Assembly: GCF_037975245.1 (NCBI RefSeq) | Contig: NC_092579.1 | Location: forward strand, 10,148,678-10,212,677 | Length of the DNA stretch: 64,000 nucleotides | Reading direction: 5' to 3' | DNA from: Apostichopus japonicus | Lineage: Eukaryota > Echinodermata > Holothuroidea > Aspidochirotida > Stichopodidae | Shown here: piece after piece, positions 1-12,900 of the stretch | Layout of the letters: each line of letters opens with the position of its first letter | Position numbering within the stretch: position 1 is the first letter of the stretch | Program-made: the position numbers and the translations under genes | Notes under the pieces: generated by a model | What the model was told of the DNA's origin: nothing | Seen by the model: the letters and a program-made list of their open reading frames with translations, nothing else | Databases searched by the model: none

Positions 1-3000
1 ATCCACTCGACCACGGCACCAGTTAGGGATGTGAACGTGGCTTAAACAGTGTTAGGTGAGAGATGAAGAACCCCGTATGATGCATGAAGAATTGGCAAGA
101 GGGTTAAAACCCTAGATTATTCTGGCCTGTGCCCTTACAGTGGGTCTCTCTTTATTTAAAGAATAGTCCAGCGGTAAATTGTTGCTTTTTCTTGAGCTTA
201 ACTGATGAAAACATGATACATGTATAAAGAACTATAGCATTGCATAGTCCAAACTTGCAGTCATTTCCAACCTACCATTTTGGAGATGTTGCTTAACTGT
301 TGAGGTTAACTGTTACAGTGTTGTACCATTTCATGAGTGAAAATTGAAGCAAACAATGTGATGTCATCTTCACACAATGACGACAAAATATATTCTTTTG
401 TTTAATATTCGTTATCGATATGGATTGGTTCAGGTTAATACGTGCAAAATGTATCAGTTGCAAAAATACTGGAAGAAAGACAGTGGAATGCAAACTTCAA
501 GACATGCTTAGGTTGTACTCCGTATGAACCCAATTTTCCTCTGGAGTCTTCTTTCAGTGACTCCTACAATAGACAGCCCTATTATATTCTTCACAGCTCA
601 CAGCTTGGTTACAGTTTAACCAACTTGGGACATCTGATACTGCGATAAAATTATGCAAAAGCCGATGTCCCATGTAACATTACATCAAGGAGATAATAAC
701 CGTCTCACACGGTGCAGATGAAAAATAGTTAATTGAGAAATTCACTGTCGTTTCCAGCAAATCAAATTTTTAAACTTTTGGCAATGTTTAAAACATGAAC
801 ATATTTGGACGTACAAGGTACATGTATCAATTGCTATAATTTTTAAATTTATAGCAACTCTCCCCGGCCCTTAGGTAAAAGAGAAAAAAATCAAAGTTGA
901 AAAGTTTTCTGGCCATGAAAATATCCTGTCTTCTCTGGCACAAATATCTAGAGTAGCTGAGCAAGGCAGAACTGGAATGTGGTCATGACCTCAAAAGAGA
1001 GACAGAGGGGGGGGGGGGGGGGGGTGTACTGCCTTGAAATGGACCCTATCACTCTAGGGAAATTCAGAAATTGAATCTCAAAGTACTCAGTGACGCCACA
1101 ACTCTGCAACATTTACGCTGAATCAAATTAGGAACAAATTGAATTTTAAAAACATTCTTTTGCTTGCACAGACATCTGTAACATGCACTTTTATCCATTA
1201 CTTGAGGGGCCAGAGATGATGTCTCTTGCCTCGAGGTTGTATTTATGACATCAAAAGGCAAAAGAGTTACGAAGCTAGGGTGTGTGAAGAAAGAAAGAAA
1301 AAATATGAGAAGATGTTACAGATGAGACGGATGGAAGCTGTTCTCATCTTATGTAGCGTTAGCATTATAAAGAAATTCTGGAATGTTTGAGGAGTTTATT
1401 GATCAAAATATGTTAAATTTAGCCATTAGCTTGTTACATTTAGCAACAATTTTAAACCGGTTCTTTTTTCTTATCTTTTCTCTTATCTGATCTCATCAAT
1501 TTGATCAAACCTTTGAGTTTTTGCTCAAAATTGCAAACTTGTGCTAAAAAATGGAAAAATCAATTATTCCATGGATACAAATTTTGTAAATTTTGTCAGC
1601 AAGACTCATTCTTCCTAAACACTTTACTTTAACCCTCAAAGGTTTTATCCTGATTGATACAATGGAACTATAATTGGCACACAATCTTAATTATTGGTAT
1701 CACACAGAACTTTATATTTTGAACCAATACTGACAGGGGCCTATAGTCTTAGCCAAGCTGTTTGTACGAGTTTGTAGTTCTTTTTCTCGCTTGCAGACTG
1801 TACATGCTTCTGAGTCCGTTTCTGCCTACCACGAATGTGCTTGCCCACTGTATTTTACATGCCCAAGGATCTGTCCGATACAAACGTCTTGGATATTTTT
1901 CCAAAGAGGATCGTGAACTTATGCAAACCACAAAATATTTATTCATATTGATGTTACGAAATTGCATGTCATGTGAGATCATGTTTCTTCCACAACAATT
2001 AGCGACCGTCTCGCAGTGTACAAACCAATCTAAGGCCAAGTGGTTGTTCACTGTGGGAGGCAGGGCTGGAATAAACATTTTGGGGGAAGTGGGCCCAATT
2101 GGCAAACCTGATCGGCTTCTTCACTTTTCTGAAGCAGTATTTGTATTTTTCCTGTTGAAATGGACAAACTGTGAGATTTGAAATTTATTGGGGGGATGCG
2201 ATAACCATTTGCCCCAGGCCCTTCCTTCACTTGGGCCTTGCTAAAGACCTTTAATTATGCCAATTATCAGCTGATTTAGTACATTTATGGGCAAGAATTA
2301 TACAAAATGGTCCATAGTTTATATTCAACACTGTACTGCATAACCTTTACAATTTAATCAAATCTATATATAAACAGACCTGTGGATTGATTTGAGGGGA
2401 AGTGCTCAGGATTATTGGCAAATGCAACCAGAATAAAATTTAAAAAAAAAAATTGGGGACGTAAAATTGACCTATAAATCTGTGTATTTTTAGATGTTTA
2501 ATGCTTTGTCAATGAAGCAATTGGTACTATTGTTCATATGAAAGTTGTGGAACTTGTGGTAAGCAGTAGCTTTCAAGAAAAGATAATGGAAGATCAAATA
2601 AAAAATTAGTCTGACAGAAAGAAGGACATTATTTCGGTGCATCATACGTCTGCCACCACAATTTTTGATCAGGTCTATATATATATTTCTTCTGTAGAAG
2701 CTGCCCTTGGGAGATGTATATCTTTTTATTTGATTTTTATTAGATAGGTATAGGTTGTGTTTACTTTCACATTATAAAGAGCAGGTATCATTATCCCCGC
2801 AGGCTGAATAACCCAAGCGCATGTTGTGGCATTGATCACACATAATGCATGGATTTGTAGGCCAACTGTATCATAGATCCTCTACACCTCCTACACACGT
2901 ACACCATTTTACAAGAATTTATTCAAAGAAAGCCACAAGGTTTACATTTCCACTAGAGGTGAGTCAGAATTCATGAGAGTCAGGTACGGCTGTCGTTGCA

Positions 3001-3169
3001 CTGTTGCAGGTAATTGGGCTCAACCTCTTATGATGACAGACAGAGTTAAGGTGATTTGAACTGTATGATGTCTGTCCTATCAAGTACTTGCCTTTTCCTT
3101 TAGAACTCATTAATAGCAAGTTTGTTTTCAAAACTTCCTGGTTTTCTGAAGAATATTTTTAAACCATCC

Positions 3170-3345
3170 GTAAAACATGTGTGTAAAATGTTGGTTTTAA
3201 AACATTATTTAAGATGTAAATAAAACATTTTAATTTTCTCATATGATATTTGTAAAAATGTTATGAAAACGTTATACAAAAATGTTATTTGATGACGTTT
3301 CTACGATCTTTTCAAATGTTATTAATACGTTATGCGTTTGCTGGG
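3170..3345. repeat. Degenerate AAAATGTTA/AAAACGTTA repeat
   Basis: Many imperfect copies of AAAATGTT and AAAACGTT separated by 10-20 nt, ending in TATGCGTTTGCTGGGA. It looks like an old interspersed or tandem repeat. Its class is unclear. Confidence 0.5.
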
Positions 3346-4797
3346 AAGTCAACTTTCAGATCAAATCCAACAATTCCTTTTACTTTTTCTTGTGCATAAT
3401 TCTAGGTATAGCTGATTTACTGGAACTTATTTTTGACTAGCTAAACCCTGGTTGTTTCCATGGAGAAGATAATAGCATAAAGTGGTCTGTGATGTCATAA
3501 TGGCAAATGTTCTTCAAATGTTTATTCTTCTATTATAATATTTTCAGTCCTCATGGATGCTCCTGGGTTGGGGGCCTAAAAGTATGCAAAACTGAGTACT
3601 GTTATATATGAATTATCAGTAATATATATTTAGGCCTGTACTGAGGAGCCAATATCATCCAGTCGATCGTAATAAAGAAGCATTTTCAGCCTATATTTTA
3701 ACGGTGGATATCTTAAAAACTGCAATAATAGCAGCCTCACTAGCGCACAGATTGTTCTTGTTGGTTGAACTACAACAGCTCAACGCTTAAATTCTGCTGA
3801 AAGTTATCCTTTAAGGCTTGTGAAAGTTTTGTTTGTATCAAATACGAGAATATTAGCGATTATCTTACAAATTTAACGACAGGTGTTTTGGCTCTTAGTG
3901 GTGCAAGAAGATAGACAGACACCTCGCCTGTGATTAGCAGGTAAACTTATCTAGTATCCACAAAGTTATGGTTGAGCTATACAAATAGCCATGCAGTTAT
4001 ACTGTTGAAATTGAAAGCCCTGAGGGGGCCCACTGGAACAAAATTGATTCAACATTTTGACCTCAATGACCAGCCTATTTTTGTTATGTGTCTAGCATAT
4101 TTGGCTAAGTTTATAACCATTTCTGGTAACAGTTATGAATTTTAGAAAATTGTATTTCAGTATGTTTATAATGTAGTTACAATTATGCATGAAATTTGTA
4201 TGTGTATGCAGACAGTGAGTGTATTAAGTATGCACAGAGGGTGGGACAGATGGGAGAAAGCAATTGGGTAATACTGGGCAAAATGGGAATGGAGGGGGGA
4301 GGGGGATGGGAGAGTTGAATTCAGGAATCAGGTGGTTAATGTACAGTAGCATTCAAATCTATGGGCCCACATAAAGAACATTGTTGTGGAAATTATTGGC
4401 ACAACATAGAGGGCCATATTGTATTCATTAATATCATGAAGATGAGTTTGACCATAAATTTTCTTAGAATTGAACATATTCGTCACTGGCTGTTAATGTT
4501 GATTTGCATTTATAATATTCATTTTTAAATACAAAATGCCTTATAGCATGAGGATCCCTTGCATTTGTTTGATTATTTATAGTTTTTAAGCATGAACATA
4601 CATGTAGCAGTACAACATATAAATTTTACTTTCTGGGTTTTTAGACACAATACAAAACTGATAACAAAATGCATAAACTGTGTGATTTACCATTTTGTAC
4701 TTTTTTTTCTATTATGTTTGATTTTGTTGTTTACCTCATGTTTTAATGTTTCTAATGATATACTATGTACGTTCTTGAAGCTACAGGTCTACTGTCT

Positions 4798-4832
4798 AGT
4801 TCTTACTCTCTCTCTGTCTCTCTCTCTCTTTA
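4798..4832. repeat. (CT)n microsatellite
   Basis: A CT run with one GT interruption. The serine/leucine-rich frames over it are artefacts. Confidence 0.9.
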
Positions 4833-5609
4833 TCGAATGGATTATGTCTGTCAACATATTTGTACGTGCAATGGGCGTGTAACTACACTCACTAATACAG
4901 TACATGCTGAGACACAAAGGCAAACCTGTACAGTACTTGTTAACATGGCAGTAAACAAGGTCTGTTTCATGGCCAATTATTTCCTGCCTTTATCTGCACC
5001 TCTGGGAACCCCAGTTCTACATAATCAGGACCACTAATGAGGAATATTTTGTCCCTTCTTATCCCTTTATTCCCTCTATGTAGATGAAAGTCAACAAAAT
5101 TTAGTTGACTTTTTAGGTTTTTTTTTTTTTTTTTTTTGGTTATGTCTCAAGTCTCCATATTTTCAGCGAACCGTCTAATGATCTGTTGATGGATCATTTA
5201 CCAAACTTCAACCTGAAGCAAACTTTTGACAAATTGATCTTAAACATATTTTCTTTGTTACCAGATCCCTCCTCCTAGCTAAATTTATTGCCCAACCTAC
5301 TTCTTGCTCAAACTGGCCCCTGATTGAGATGCATTCTGGCAGAGGAGTAGACAGTTTTATCTGTTGGTCCTAGGGGAATTTTGTTTGGCTCCCATGTGTT
5401 GTTTTACAAAGTTGCCAGATAGAAGTATAGTCTCATGTATGGTGTATACATAATGAATAGTAGTAAAACCCTAGTGTGTTCTTGGTCACCAATACAGGGA
5501 ATATTTTAGTGTTCACATTTTGTACAACAATTTAAGGTCTCTGAATATTATGTCTTATAATATACTATGGTGCCTGTGTAAGAAAAAACTGTTACCCATC
5601 CTTCAACTT

Positions 5610-5893
5610 CAGTGGCGGAGCGTCCATACAGTCGGGGACGGATTCCCCCCCCCCGCCCCCTGACAGACTCAAATGGACTGCTGGCGCCCTTTTTAGCTTT
5701 TTACCACTTTTTACTTATTCACGATTATTGACTTTTTTTATTGCGCTCTCATCTACCTATTGACATATAAACTTCCGAGTTGTCACAAATGGCAATGACA
5801 ACTATTTATTCTTCGTTTATCTGCAAATTAGCAAGGCCCGGAAAGGGTCATTTCCGGCGATCTAGGGAGTATCTTTACTCAAAAAATTTCTGT
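5610..5893. mobile_element. hAT-like MITE (CAGTGGC family), 3'-truncated copy
   Basis: Begins CAGTGGCGGAGCG and follows the copies at 21922 and 62803 through GGAGTATCTTTACTCAAAAAATTTCTGT. It then loses similarity at about 5893, before the subterminal palindrome and right inverted repeat. With no right end, no target duplication can be assigned. Confidence 0.75.
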
Positions 5894-7754
5894 TTGACTG
5901 AGAAAAGGCCTTCCAAGTTGTTCACAAATATAAAATCCAACATGATCTAAAACTGTAAAATTGGATAGCCACCCAATGTGAAGCGTATTATGTAATAAGC
6001 CATTCTGCTGCTCCCACATGCGCGAGATATGGCATGATTAACGTCGTACGAATAACTGTGTTCCAGACCGATACTCCAGATCCAGGTTGATATATCTAAC
6101 ATAGTGATATCACTATAGAGGTTACTGGTTACAATTGTTCTATTTGGACGTAGATGCAGTTAGATCCAGAATAAATTGCATTTAATATAGAGTAGATCTA
6201 TGTAAATATTACGATAAGTATTATAAATCTGTATTAGAAAATTGTAGATGCATTCTAACATGTTTGGGTGGATGCATGTGACTAGGAAGGGAAGGTGACA
6301 CAGAGTGGGACAGGGATGTACTGCATAGAGGGGGGAGGGGGATACAGGTAGGAGGGGGAGTGGGGGTGTTGAAGACGATGAGTATAGCAACAAAATTAAA
6401 ATCAACCCATGTGTTATATATGCTGAACTAAGAAATGTTAATTGTGGTCTACTTCCCCCCCCCCCCCTCCTGTTCCCAAGATAATAATCCTCCTTATTGT
6501 ACCACCCAAAGTGTCTGTGTTTAGTTTATGGTATTTCTGGAAAGTCTCACAAAGTTTGTCATAGCTCACAGAATCTCCACCTCTGAGTATTAAAGTATCC
6601 AGCTGTAAGGGAAAAAGCTTTTGAAAAATCATGCTTAAAAAGCGTATATATATTGCCAGTAAAAATTGATATGAAACTATAAATAACACAGAAAAGTCAT
6701 CAACAGCATGGACATACACTATGTGTGGTAGAAGTTGCGAGCTCACACAGAGCTGCACATGTTGTAACGAATCTGAGTTCTCAGCAAGGGGTTTCATCTT
6801 TTACACCACAAACTGTGACTATCTGTTCCAAAAACTTGAAACATTTTCGTCACCGAAATCGTTGCAAAAATACCCAAGAAAAAAATTGGTGAGATATTTG
6901 TCAACCAGTACCTCGAAGCAATTACCGAATCAGAAAGTCACAAGATGTGACATAATTTTCACACTGATCCCCCCCCCCCCCATCCAAAGTCTCCCATTTT
7001 TTCTTCATTACTGATATATATATCAACCCTGGAAGGCAACAAAAGTTACATGTCAATCAATCAAAGGCTTTAAAATAATTGATATTTTTATAATATTTGA
7101 CGAAATTAAAAAATCACCCCAAGGCTGAGAAATTGTCCAATGAAAACAAGATGTTAGTAGCTATCCGGGGGATCCTGGTACCTGATAGGGAGTACCTTAC
7201 CTGTAAACCCACAACATCAGGAATCCTAGTTCATGAACGGTTTTTTTTCTGTACAGCCAATGAGAGAAAATCATTAGTATTTACCCACTGGAGGACTGCT
7301 GTAACCACAACAGCAGAATCTCTGGTACAGGTTAGAGCAGGTAGTCACAAAATGCAAGGTGCGTCGTAGGTTATGGGTGATCAGTTTGGTCAGTTTAGTT
7401 TAGTGAGCTGCCCAGATCTAAATAGTGTAAGATTAATAGTAATCCTCCAAAAATAGCCCCATCCCCCTCCCTCCCCCATCCTCTCTCTCTCTCTTCCTCC
7501 CCTTCTCTATTTTCTCCTCCTGGGAGGATGATATTTTCATGAACAGAAATTATTTGCTATAGTCTTTCTTGGTCGTTCATGGAAATCTGTTGATGCGGAC
7601 AGACTTGTTTTACACTTTCAGATAGTACCCCCCCCCCCTTTGCGCCACCCGGACAAAACAAATAATGGCTACATAGAGATTTCCAACCAACGTGAATAAC
7701 TGAGTCGGAGTTCAGGGTTTGTAACCAAGAGGTCATTGGTTTGAAGCCGTTTCC
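5894..7754. other. Non-coding stretch
   Basis: Contains C/G runs (about 6456-6467, 6969-6979 and 7627-7638) and no recognisable gene. A frame at 7097-7369 has mixed composition but matches nothing I know. Confidence 0.5.
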
Positions 7755-8528
7755 TATGGAACGCGAAAAGGGCAACCATATTTCGCTGTCTAAACTAAAG
7801 TTGTTGCATGCTGTTTTATCATGTTGTTGCTCAAACTTACGTTGTTGTCTAAACTTACGTTGTTGTCTAAACTAACGTTGTTGTCTAAACTTTCGTTGCT
7901 GCCTAAACTTACGTTGTTGTCTAAACCTATGTTGCCGTCTAAAGTTGGTTCCATTGTCTAAACTAACGTTATTGCCCAATCACGTGATATAAAAAATATG
8001 GGCATTTCGCGCGAAATTCGACTTGCGCTGTATATACATACACGTCGTTAATTTACTGACCAATTACGAAATAGTCAGTAAGATTGACACATATCCCGAC
8101 CCAATTACAAGCCGGTCAACGCTCTCTACCATGCTACATACATGAGCTGACCCCGCCCACTTTGCTGCGGCCTTGTCCACGGGACTGTTTTCCTAAACCC
8201 AGGCAGCAAGAACCAACCCCCTGCGTATAGTAATCATATGAAGCCCACGTGGTAAAGCAATTGTTGAACAGCGCCGATGGCAACAACGTAAGTTTAGAAA
8301 ACGAAGTCAGTTTGCCCTTTTCGCGCGTGCACGCGCGAAAAGGGCAAACTGATTTCGTTGTCTAATCTAAGTTTGTTGTTGCCTAAACTAAAGTTGTTGC
8401 TGCTGTTTTACCATGCTGTTGCTCAAACTCACGTTGATGTATAAAATTCCGTTGTCTAAACTTACGTCGTTGTTTAAACTTACGTTAAACTTAGCAACGA
8501 AATAAGTTTGCCCTTTTCGCGTTCCATA
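7755..8528. mobile_element. Composite inverted-repeat element with internal palindrome
   Basis: Ends TATGGAACGCGAAAAGGGCA and its reverse complement (7755 and 8528), flanked by GTTTCC at 7749-7754 and 8529-8534. The interior carries an 18-bp minisatellite (consensus CGTTGTTGTCTAAACTTA) in about 7790-7970, with scattered relatives at 8360-8490. A second, head-to-head pair of the same ends (GCGAAAAGGGCAAACT) meets at 8308-8351 as a perfect 44-bp palindrome. This divides the region into two halves of about 570 and 190 bp, each with its own inverted ends. There is no transposase. Confidence 0.7.
8308..8351. repeat. Perfect 44-bp palindrome
   Basis: The half-site CAGTTTGCCCTTTTCGCGCGTG is followed directly by its exact reverse complement, centred on TGCA at 8328-8331. 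Flanking ACGAA/TTCGT extends the symmetry with one mismatched dinucleotide. It is made of two facing copies of the terminal sequence of the surrounding element. Confidence 0.9.
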
Positions 8529-9102
8529 GTTTCCAGCAACAATTGCTTTGCTCTTTACAAATTTGGGAGAAGAAAAAAAAATCGACTCATCTGCATTATT
8601 TTCACCAGAACGACATCTAATGAGTTGATATAAATTTCCTGATAACGGGTGAGGGAGAGACCGTGTGACCTTGTTAATAATTTCACAGCAAAGATTTTCA
8701 CTTTGACGAGCAATTTCAACACTTTAACTTTGATCTGACCCTTCCCCCTTCCCCAATGTCAAGCCTGTCTGGGCTCCCTGATTTTTGAAAAGTACTATCC
8801 TGAAAGTTTCAACCCCTCCAGACGATATTACTATACTCACAAGTATTAGTATTTTGTTCCCATGAGGGGGGGGAATTGGTCTGCAGATAATTTATGTAAA
8901 ATAACTGCTTGTTGAGTATGAATATTGAGTGACCAGTATGAAACTTCTAGCATATTTGGGGCTATCAAGATCTTACACAGTCTTACCAAAGTCACACCAC
9001 GTCACTTGTCTTGACGAGCTTCCAAACTTTCTGATCTTTTATTAAAGAACCACCCTTTTTGATTCCTTGGCGGTAGCCGTAGGAATCTATGCGGTCATGA
9101 CT

Positions 9103-9148
9103 GCGTGTGTATGTGTGTGTGTGTGTGTGTGTGTCTGTGTGTGTGTGA
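9103..9148. repeat. (GT)n microsatellite
   Basis: About 46 bp of GT/TG with single interruptions (ATG, CTG), directly next to the first unit of the 300-bp tandem repeat. Confidence 0.9.
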
Positions 9149-9152
9149 CGCA

Positions 9153-9910
9153 AAGCTTGAAATTAGGTTTTCTCAGCAATCCCAAGGTAGATTGATCTCA
9201 TTCTTGGCACATAGGTTACCCATCATGAGTAGACGATCCCTATTTATTTTGGTGCTAATATCATGCATATTAATGAGTGGGCGGGGCTTAGAGTGATTTT
9301 CAACAAATGTCAATATCTTCGCAACCGTAAGTTCAATTTTCATGGAACTTGGTTTGTTGGTACAAGAGGAAAGTCCTCTATATGAATATGGTGACAGTTT
9401 GTCCAATCTCATTATTATTCATGAGGGGCGGGGCTAAGTGTTGTTTTTCGCAAAAAAAGCTTGAAATTAGGTTTTCTCAGCAATCCCAAGGTAGATTGAT
9501 CTCATTCTTGGTACATAGGTTACCCATGATGAGTAGACGATCCCTATTTATTTTGGTGCTAATATCATGAATATTAATGAGTGGGCGGGGCTTAGAGTGA
9601 TTTTCAACAAATGTCAATATCTTCGCAACCGTAAGTTCAATTTTCATGGAACTTGGTTTGGTGGTACAAGAGGAAAGTCCTCTATATGAATATGGTGACA
9701 GTTTGTCCAATCTCATTATTATTCATGAGGGGCGGGGCTAAGTTGTTTTTCGCAAAAAAGCTTGAAATTAGGTTTTCTCAGCAATCCCAAGGTAGATTGA
9801 TCTCATTCTTGGTACATAGGTTACCCATCATGAGTAGACGATCCCTATTTATTTTGGTGCTAATATCATGAATATTAATGAGTGGGCAGGGCTTAGAGTG
9901 ATTTTCAACA
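9153..9910. repeat. Tandem repeat, about 300-bp unit, 2.5 copies
   Basis: AAGCTTGAAATTAGGTTTTC begins copies at 9153, 9457 and 9758 (spacing 304 and 301 bp). The copies are about 95% identical by eye. Each unit contains two diverged versions of ATTAATGAG-GGGCGGGGCT-AG, so it looks like a higher-order repeat. Similar frames in each copy are repeat translation, not genes. Confidence 0.9.
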
Positions 9911-9920
9911 CATCTTCAGT

Positions 9921-9990
9921 ATGACCCGGCCAGGAGTCGAACCTTTAACCTTCCAGCTGCAAGTCGGAATTCTACCCCAATACTATTAAT
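9921..9990 (-). mobile_element. tRNA-like SINE fragment
   Basis: On the minus strand there is an A-box-like GGGGTAGAATTCC, an anticodon-arm-like CCGACTTGCAGCTGGAAGG, and a B box AGGTTCGACTCC, with normal tRNA spacing. The 3' acceptor half (CCGGGTCAT) has no matching 5' half, so this is a fragment or SINE head and not an intact tRNA gene. Confidence 0.5.
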
Positions 9991-12900
9991 GAGGGGGCAT
10001 GAATATTAATGAGTGGTAGAGCTTAAAGCAAATTCTTTAAAATATCAATTTGTTCATCAAACTTGAGCTGATAGCAAGGAACAACATTTGTGTTGATGCT
10101 ACATTAATATTCATAAAAGGTCGGAACCAAGTGTACACAATGAACCTACAGTAATATTTAGATGCCAAGGAATCTCAAAACCTCTTGGTTTTCTTGTTTT
10201 CTTCCTTCCTGGAAAGAAAGTCAATAATAAATATGCAACTTGGGTTTGTACCATTCATGGGCTTGTGAAGTCATTGTCAAGCTTGGCATATGTTTCCCTT
10301 CAGGCAACTGCTTATATTCCCGTTGGGACTTGAAGTGTTCCAATCTAGCTAGGCCATTAATACCCACCAATGTTTTTCTTAGGTCATTTTGAAATCAAAT
10401 CTCACTGTCATATTTCAAGTCTCAAAGTAGCTTTTATTTCTCTAAATAAATGGATTGGGAGGCCAATGTAGAATTGAGGTTTTTTTTCTTTTCTTTTTTT
10501 CAATCCCTAGATACCAATCTGCTTGCGCTTAAAGGGTTTAATATTTATTCTTTGGGTATTATAAATGGTATTGAATGGATATTACATATTAGTCTGGAGA
10601 GGAAATGTCAGCCACCCCAGTCTCCCCTGAGGGGATCTCCTTTTGAACAATTATGTTTTAATAAAAATAAAAAAAAGCAAGGAGAAAAGGAAGAAGAAGA
10701 CAAACTTTTTTACTTTTTTTATTTTTGGAATAGTTTTGGTTTGCTCAGACACTAAGTTTAAAGTGGTGCTGATACAAATTCTGTTACAGATCACTTGCTA
10801 ATATTGTTATTATTCTAGGGGCAAATTATATGGAGCTTGCTGTAAAATATGTCACAGTTTGTAAATGGATGACTTTAGAGGCAGAAAATGTGTGTTCAGA
10901 GAAGAATGTAATATCGTACGTAAACGATGAAATTGAATGTAATTTGTCGTTGAAAGAATTGAAGTAAATCGTTAACATGTTATCTGTTTTTATAAATGAA
11001 AAAAGTCAAGCGCTTTCTCTTGGTTTTTGTGTTGCTTCCGAATGAGACGCTGACCTAATGATATTATATATAATGATAACCTGTATGCAGTAGGTATACC
11101 GCAAGCAAATTAGATTGATGGTCCTGAGATGTTTGAAGGATCATTCTTCCAAATGATTAAATTGTATCTTACGAAAGTATTAAACTTGACTCTGTATTTG
11201 TTAGTCATTCATGTACATTATTACATAACATGTGTAATGATCATGTTTGGTGGATCTCGTTTTAATTCTAGTCTGCTGGTTGTGTCATTAAAAAACAGCT
11301 GTGTACTTTATGTATGATCTAGGGTCTTAAATGTTACTGCTGGAAAGTGAAATAAATATGATGGGAATGTAAATTATGGAAGGGGGAAGGGAAGGGTGAG
11401 AAGGATTTGAGATGAGGGAGGGAAAGGGGAGAGAAAGGGCAAGAGGGGAGGAAAGGGGGGGAAGGATGAAGAAGGTAAGTAACAATTCAGTTGTAAAGGA
11501 CTGATGTTATGATAATGTTATAATTGTGAACATAACCAGTGTTGGGCGATCAACCCCATGCATAACATAGCAAGTACCACTATACATAGAGCTTTGTCAT
11601 AGTGGTATGTGACCAAGAAGTAAGGACATGAACAAGTAGTTGCATTAGACGGTATATCTTCATCTGGCTAGATATCTATTGAATACAATGAGTGTGTCAG
11701 GGGGAGAAAGTAAGCTTTATTGAGGGATTCGTGCTAAGCACTGCACTCCTGCAGGTTGAATCGCACTGAATACAATTGGTGAAAGTTACATCTTATATAC
11801 TCTTGAGTCTTGACAATGGATTACAGAGGATGGGACAGGAAGTTAATACTCTGCCCACATGTTTACCTTTCTCCTTAAACAGAGGTTTATAAAGTAACTT
11901 ACTATAAAAAAAGGACCACACTATGACATCATTGGGAATCATGACATGATACTGAAAGTTATTTTATTGGAGATCTTCGAGATCTGATATTAGGTGCACA
12001 GACAGAATATAGGGCTTCTGTTGGTAGCTCCCTAGCTAGTAAGAGATTATATGGGTGAACCTAGGGGTAATGGGAAGGAGAATATACTGGTAAAATGCTC
12101 TCTGTAATATAGCTGGCAGTTAGAGGGATGTAAGTCGCCCCACCTGTGACACTAAATTCTTGTCTGTGGTCTGTTGTTAGGTAAAAAACAAGGTGCGAAA
12201 TCTGGGGAAAGGAAGTTAACAGCCACTTCATACTTGATCAAAATCAGCCTCTTCTTCTTCCTCTTGGTAACCTTCACTGTCAGATGTAAACAGATCTAAA
12301 CTGTCATAAATTTGTCAATATCTTTATCTGCTGCCACTGCTTGTGGTCGCAAGTTTGTTCTCTTACTGGAGTCAAGTCAACTTTAGGAAGTCATTTTATG
12401 CTCTGACATATACCAGAGCCTGCCACCTGATTGGTTGTCAGAGAGGAAGTAGCTACTAAATTTGGAAACCTTAAAATAAACAATTTAAGTTTGATGGATT
12501 TGATTAGGGGGTCTGTCTTAATCCTCTCCCTGCTAATTCAAGGACAGGAAATGGAAAACCTCCGTTTGCTATTTAGCTGTTAGTGGTTAAGTTTATTGGG
12601 AGTCAGATGAGTAGTAGCAAAGCTGTTAAAAAAAAAAAAATTGTTTTACACCAACTCTATGTAGGGTGGTGACAAGAGGTGGGGAAAAAGGTAAATTATT
12701 TTTAAGAAGCTAGGTGACAAAAGTCTCAACTACAAAGGTTTCAAGTTTATTTTATTGCGCTTTTTATGTCAGTTAAAAAGATTTGCAAAAGAAAGAGATA
12801 CTGTACAGAAGTAATAATTATGGAGTTTCAGTTTTCACTTATTTTTGGTACTACTCTTAATTCCCACTTCTATTTAAGGATGGCATTATCCATTGCTGTC

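Larger units (their letters stand above)
1..5609. other. Non-coding stretch, no gene recognised
   Basis: AT-rich DNA with a G14 run at about 1011-1024 and the repeat at 3170-3345. The longest frame is about 139 codons at 1762-2181, beginning at a TTG. It overlaps a 118-codon antisense frame, and neither resembles a family I know. Confidence 0.6.

Noticed and set aside
7250-7300. Possible 48-nt minus-strand exon between TGTACAG and GTAAGG
   Set aside because: It has splice-like borders only and no neighbouring exons; too short to support.
9105-9871. Repeated frames of 62-79 codons on both strands
   Set aside because: They recur with the 300-bp tandem unit and have no recognisable protein features.
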